Assembly: GCA_025506515.1 (NCBI GenBank)
Contig: CM046451.1
Location: 64,993,635-65,057,634 of the forward strand
Direction: 5' to 3'
DNA length: 64,000 bases
DNA from: Flaveria trinervia
Lineage: Eukaryota > Streptophyta > Magnoliopsida > Asterales > Asteraceae
Positions 63,699 to 64,000 of this stretch are shown one piece after another. How positions within the stretch are numbered: position 1 is the first letter of the stretch; each line of letters opens with the position of its first letter. The position numbers were made by a program, and so were the translations under genes. Under the pieces are notes generated by a model. The model worked only from the letters and a program-made list of their open reading frames with translations. It was not told the DNA's origin and made no database searches.

Positions 63699-64000
63699 TG
63701 TTAGGACCATGTACGTACGGAGTACTAACGGATTCTGTGTTAACGAGATCAAATAGTGTGGAATCCTATTTGATTGGTGATCCAATAAGTGAGAACGATA
63801 ACCCGATCGATATAACAAGGAACTAAAAATTAAGAATGAGTAGGAATCGATCAAGATCGAACTATGAAGTTGGACAGGCTATTCTGGACGCTTTGGACGG
63901 CTAGGGTTTATGTGTATTTGAAGTATCTCTCCAAGTGTTCTGTTTTTCCACGAATTAAGTGGTATTTGTAGGTTAGTAGTTTTCATTTGTACAATTGAAC
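63699..64000 (-). repeat. LTR of a family-2-like copia element J, cut by the window edge
   Basis: On the - strand it ends CATGGTCCTAACA at 63699 and shares the U5 block (ATAGGATTCCACACTATTTG) and AACCCTAGCCGTCCA with the LTRs of E and I. A TATA-like CCTACAAATACC is at 63961-63972. No PBS follows on the left, so this is the 3' LTR of a - strand element or a solo LTR. The adjoining 5 bp in H, GTCTC (63694-63698), are the expected target duplication. Confidence 0.8.

Overview
This window is plant nuclear DNA made almost entirely of nested LTR retrotransposons. No host gene, tRNA, rRNA or CRISPR array could be supported. Several features point to a large, repeat-rich genome: tRNA-Met-type primer binding sites, Ty1/copia elements of 12-14 kb with a long extra ORF downstream of pol (the SIRE/Maximus style), and Ty3/gypsy LTRs of about 2.7 kb (Tekay/chromovirus style). 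A eudicot is likely. Asteraceae is a guess from the style of the elements and is not shown by the sequence.

Layout, left to right. (A) 1-8426: 3' two thirds of a family-1 copia element on the + strand (gag end, pol, extra ORF, truncated LTR). (B) 8427-8702 plus 21174-24001: leader and 5' LTR of a gypsy element on the - strand. (C) 8703-21168: complete 12,466-bp family-1 copia element on the - strand, with target duplication ACAAG, inserted into B. (D) 24002-30787 plus 45023-about 47360: family-2 copia element on the - strand. (E) 30788-45022: complete 14,235-bp family-2 element on the + strand, with target duplication GTGTA, inserted into D. (F) about 47361-51126: second gypsy element on the - strand (2,715-bp LTR, leader, gag N-terminus) whose gag runs in frame into the gag of D. 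(G) 51127-52797: 3' end of a third copia family. (H) 53290-54606 plus 62663-63698: pol remnants of a fourth copia element on the - strand. (I) 54607-62662: internally deleted, rearranged family-2-like element on the + strand, with target duplication GTTTC, inserted into H. (J) 63699-64000: start of another family-2-like LTR on the - strand.

All coding regions are decayed. Many of the stops look like CGA-to-TGA or CAG-to-TAG changes, which fits methylated, silenced copies. Signals for replication (LTR ends, PBS, PPT, target duplications) are still clear in C and E.

The most unusual theme concerns the extra ORF (aORF) downstream of pol. In families 1 and 2 it is preceded by its own promoter-like module: an array of short palindromic words ending at a TATA box. 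The same layout, with the same family-specific word, stands in front of the TATA box in the LTR. In family 2 the aORF also appears to have two introns: one of 540-544 nt just before the ATG, seen in three copies, and a phase-0 intron of about 160 nt inside the ORF, seen in two copies. The picture is of an env-like gene with its own promoter and spliced mRNA inside the retrotransposon. Other notable points are a possible siRNA-producing inverted repeat with arms of about 8 kb (A against C), a gypsy-copia Gag fusion, and a second polypurine tract right after pol.
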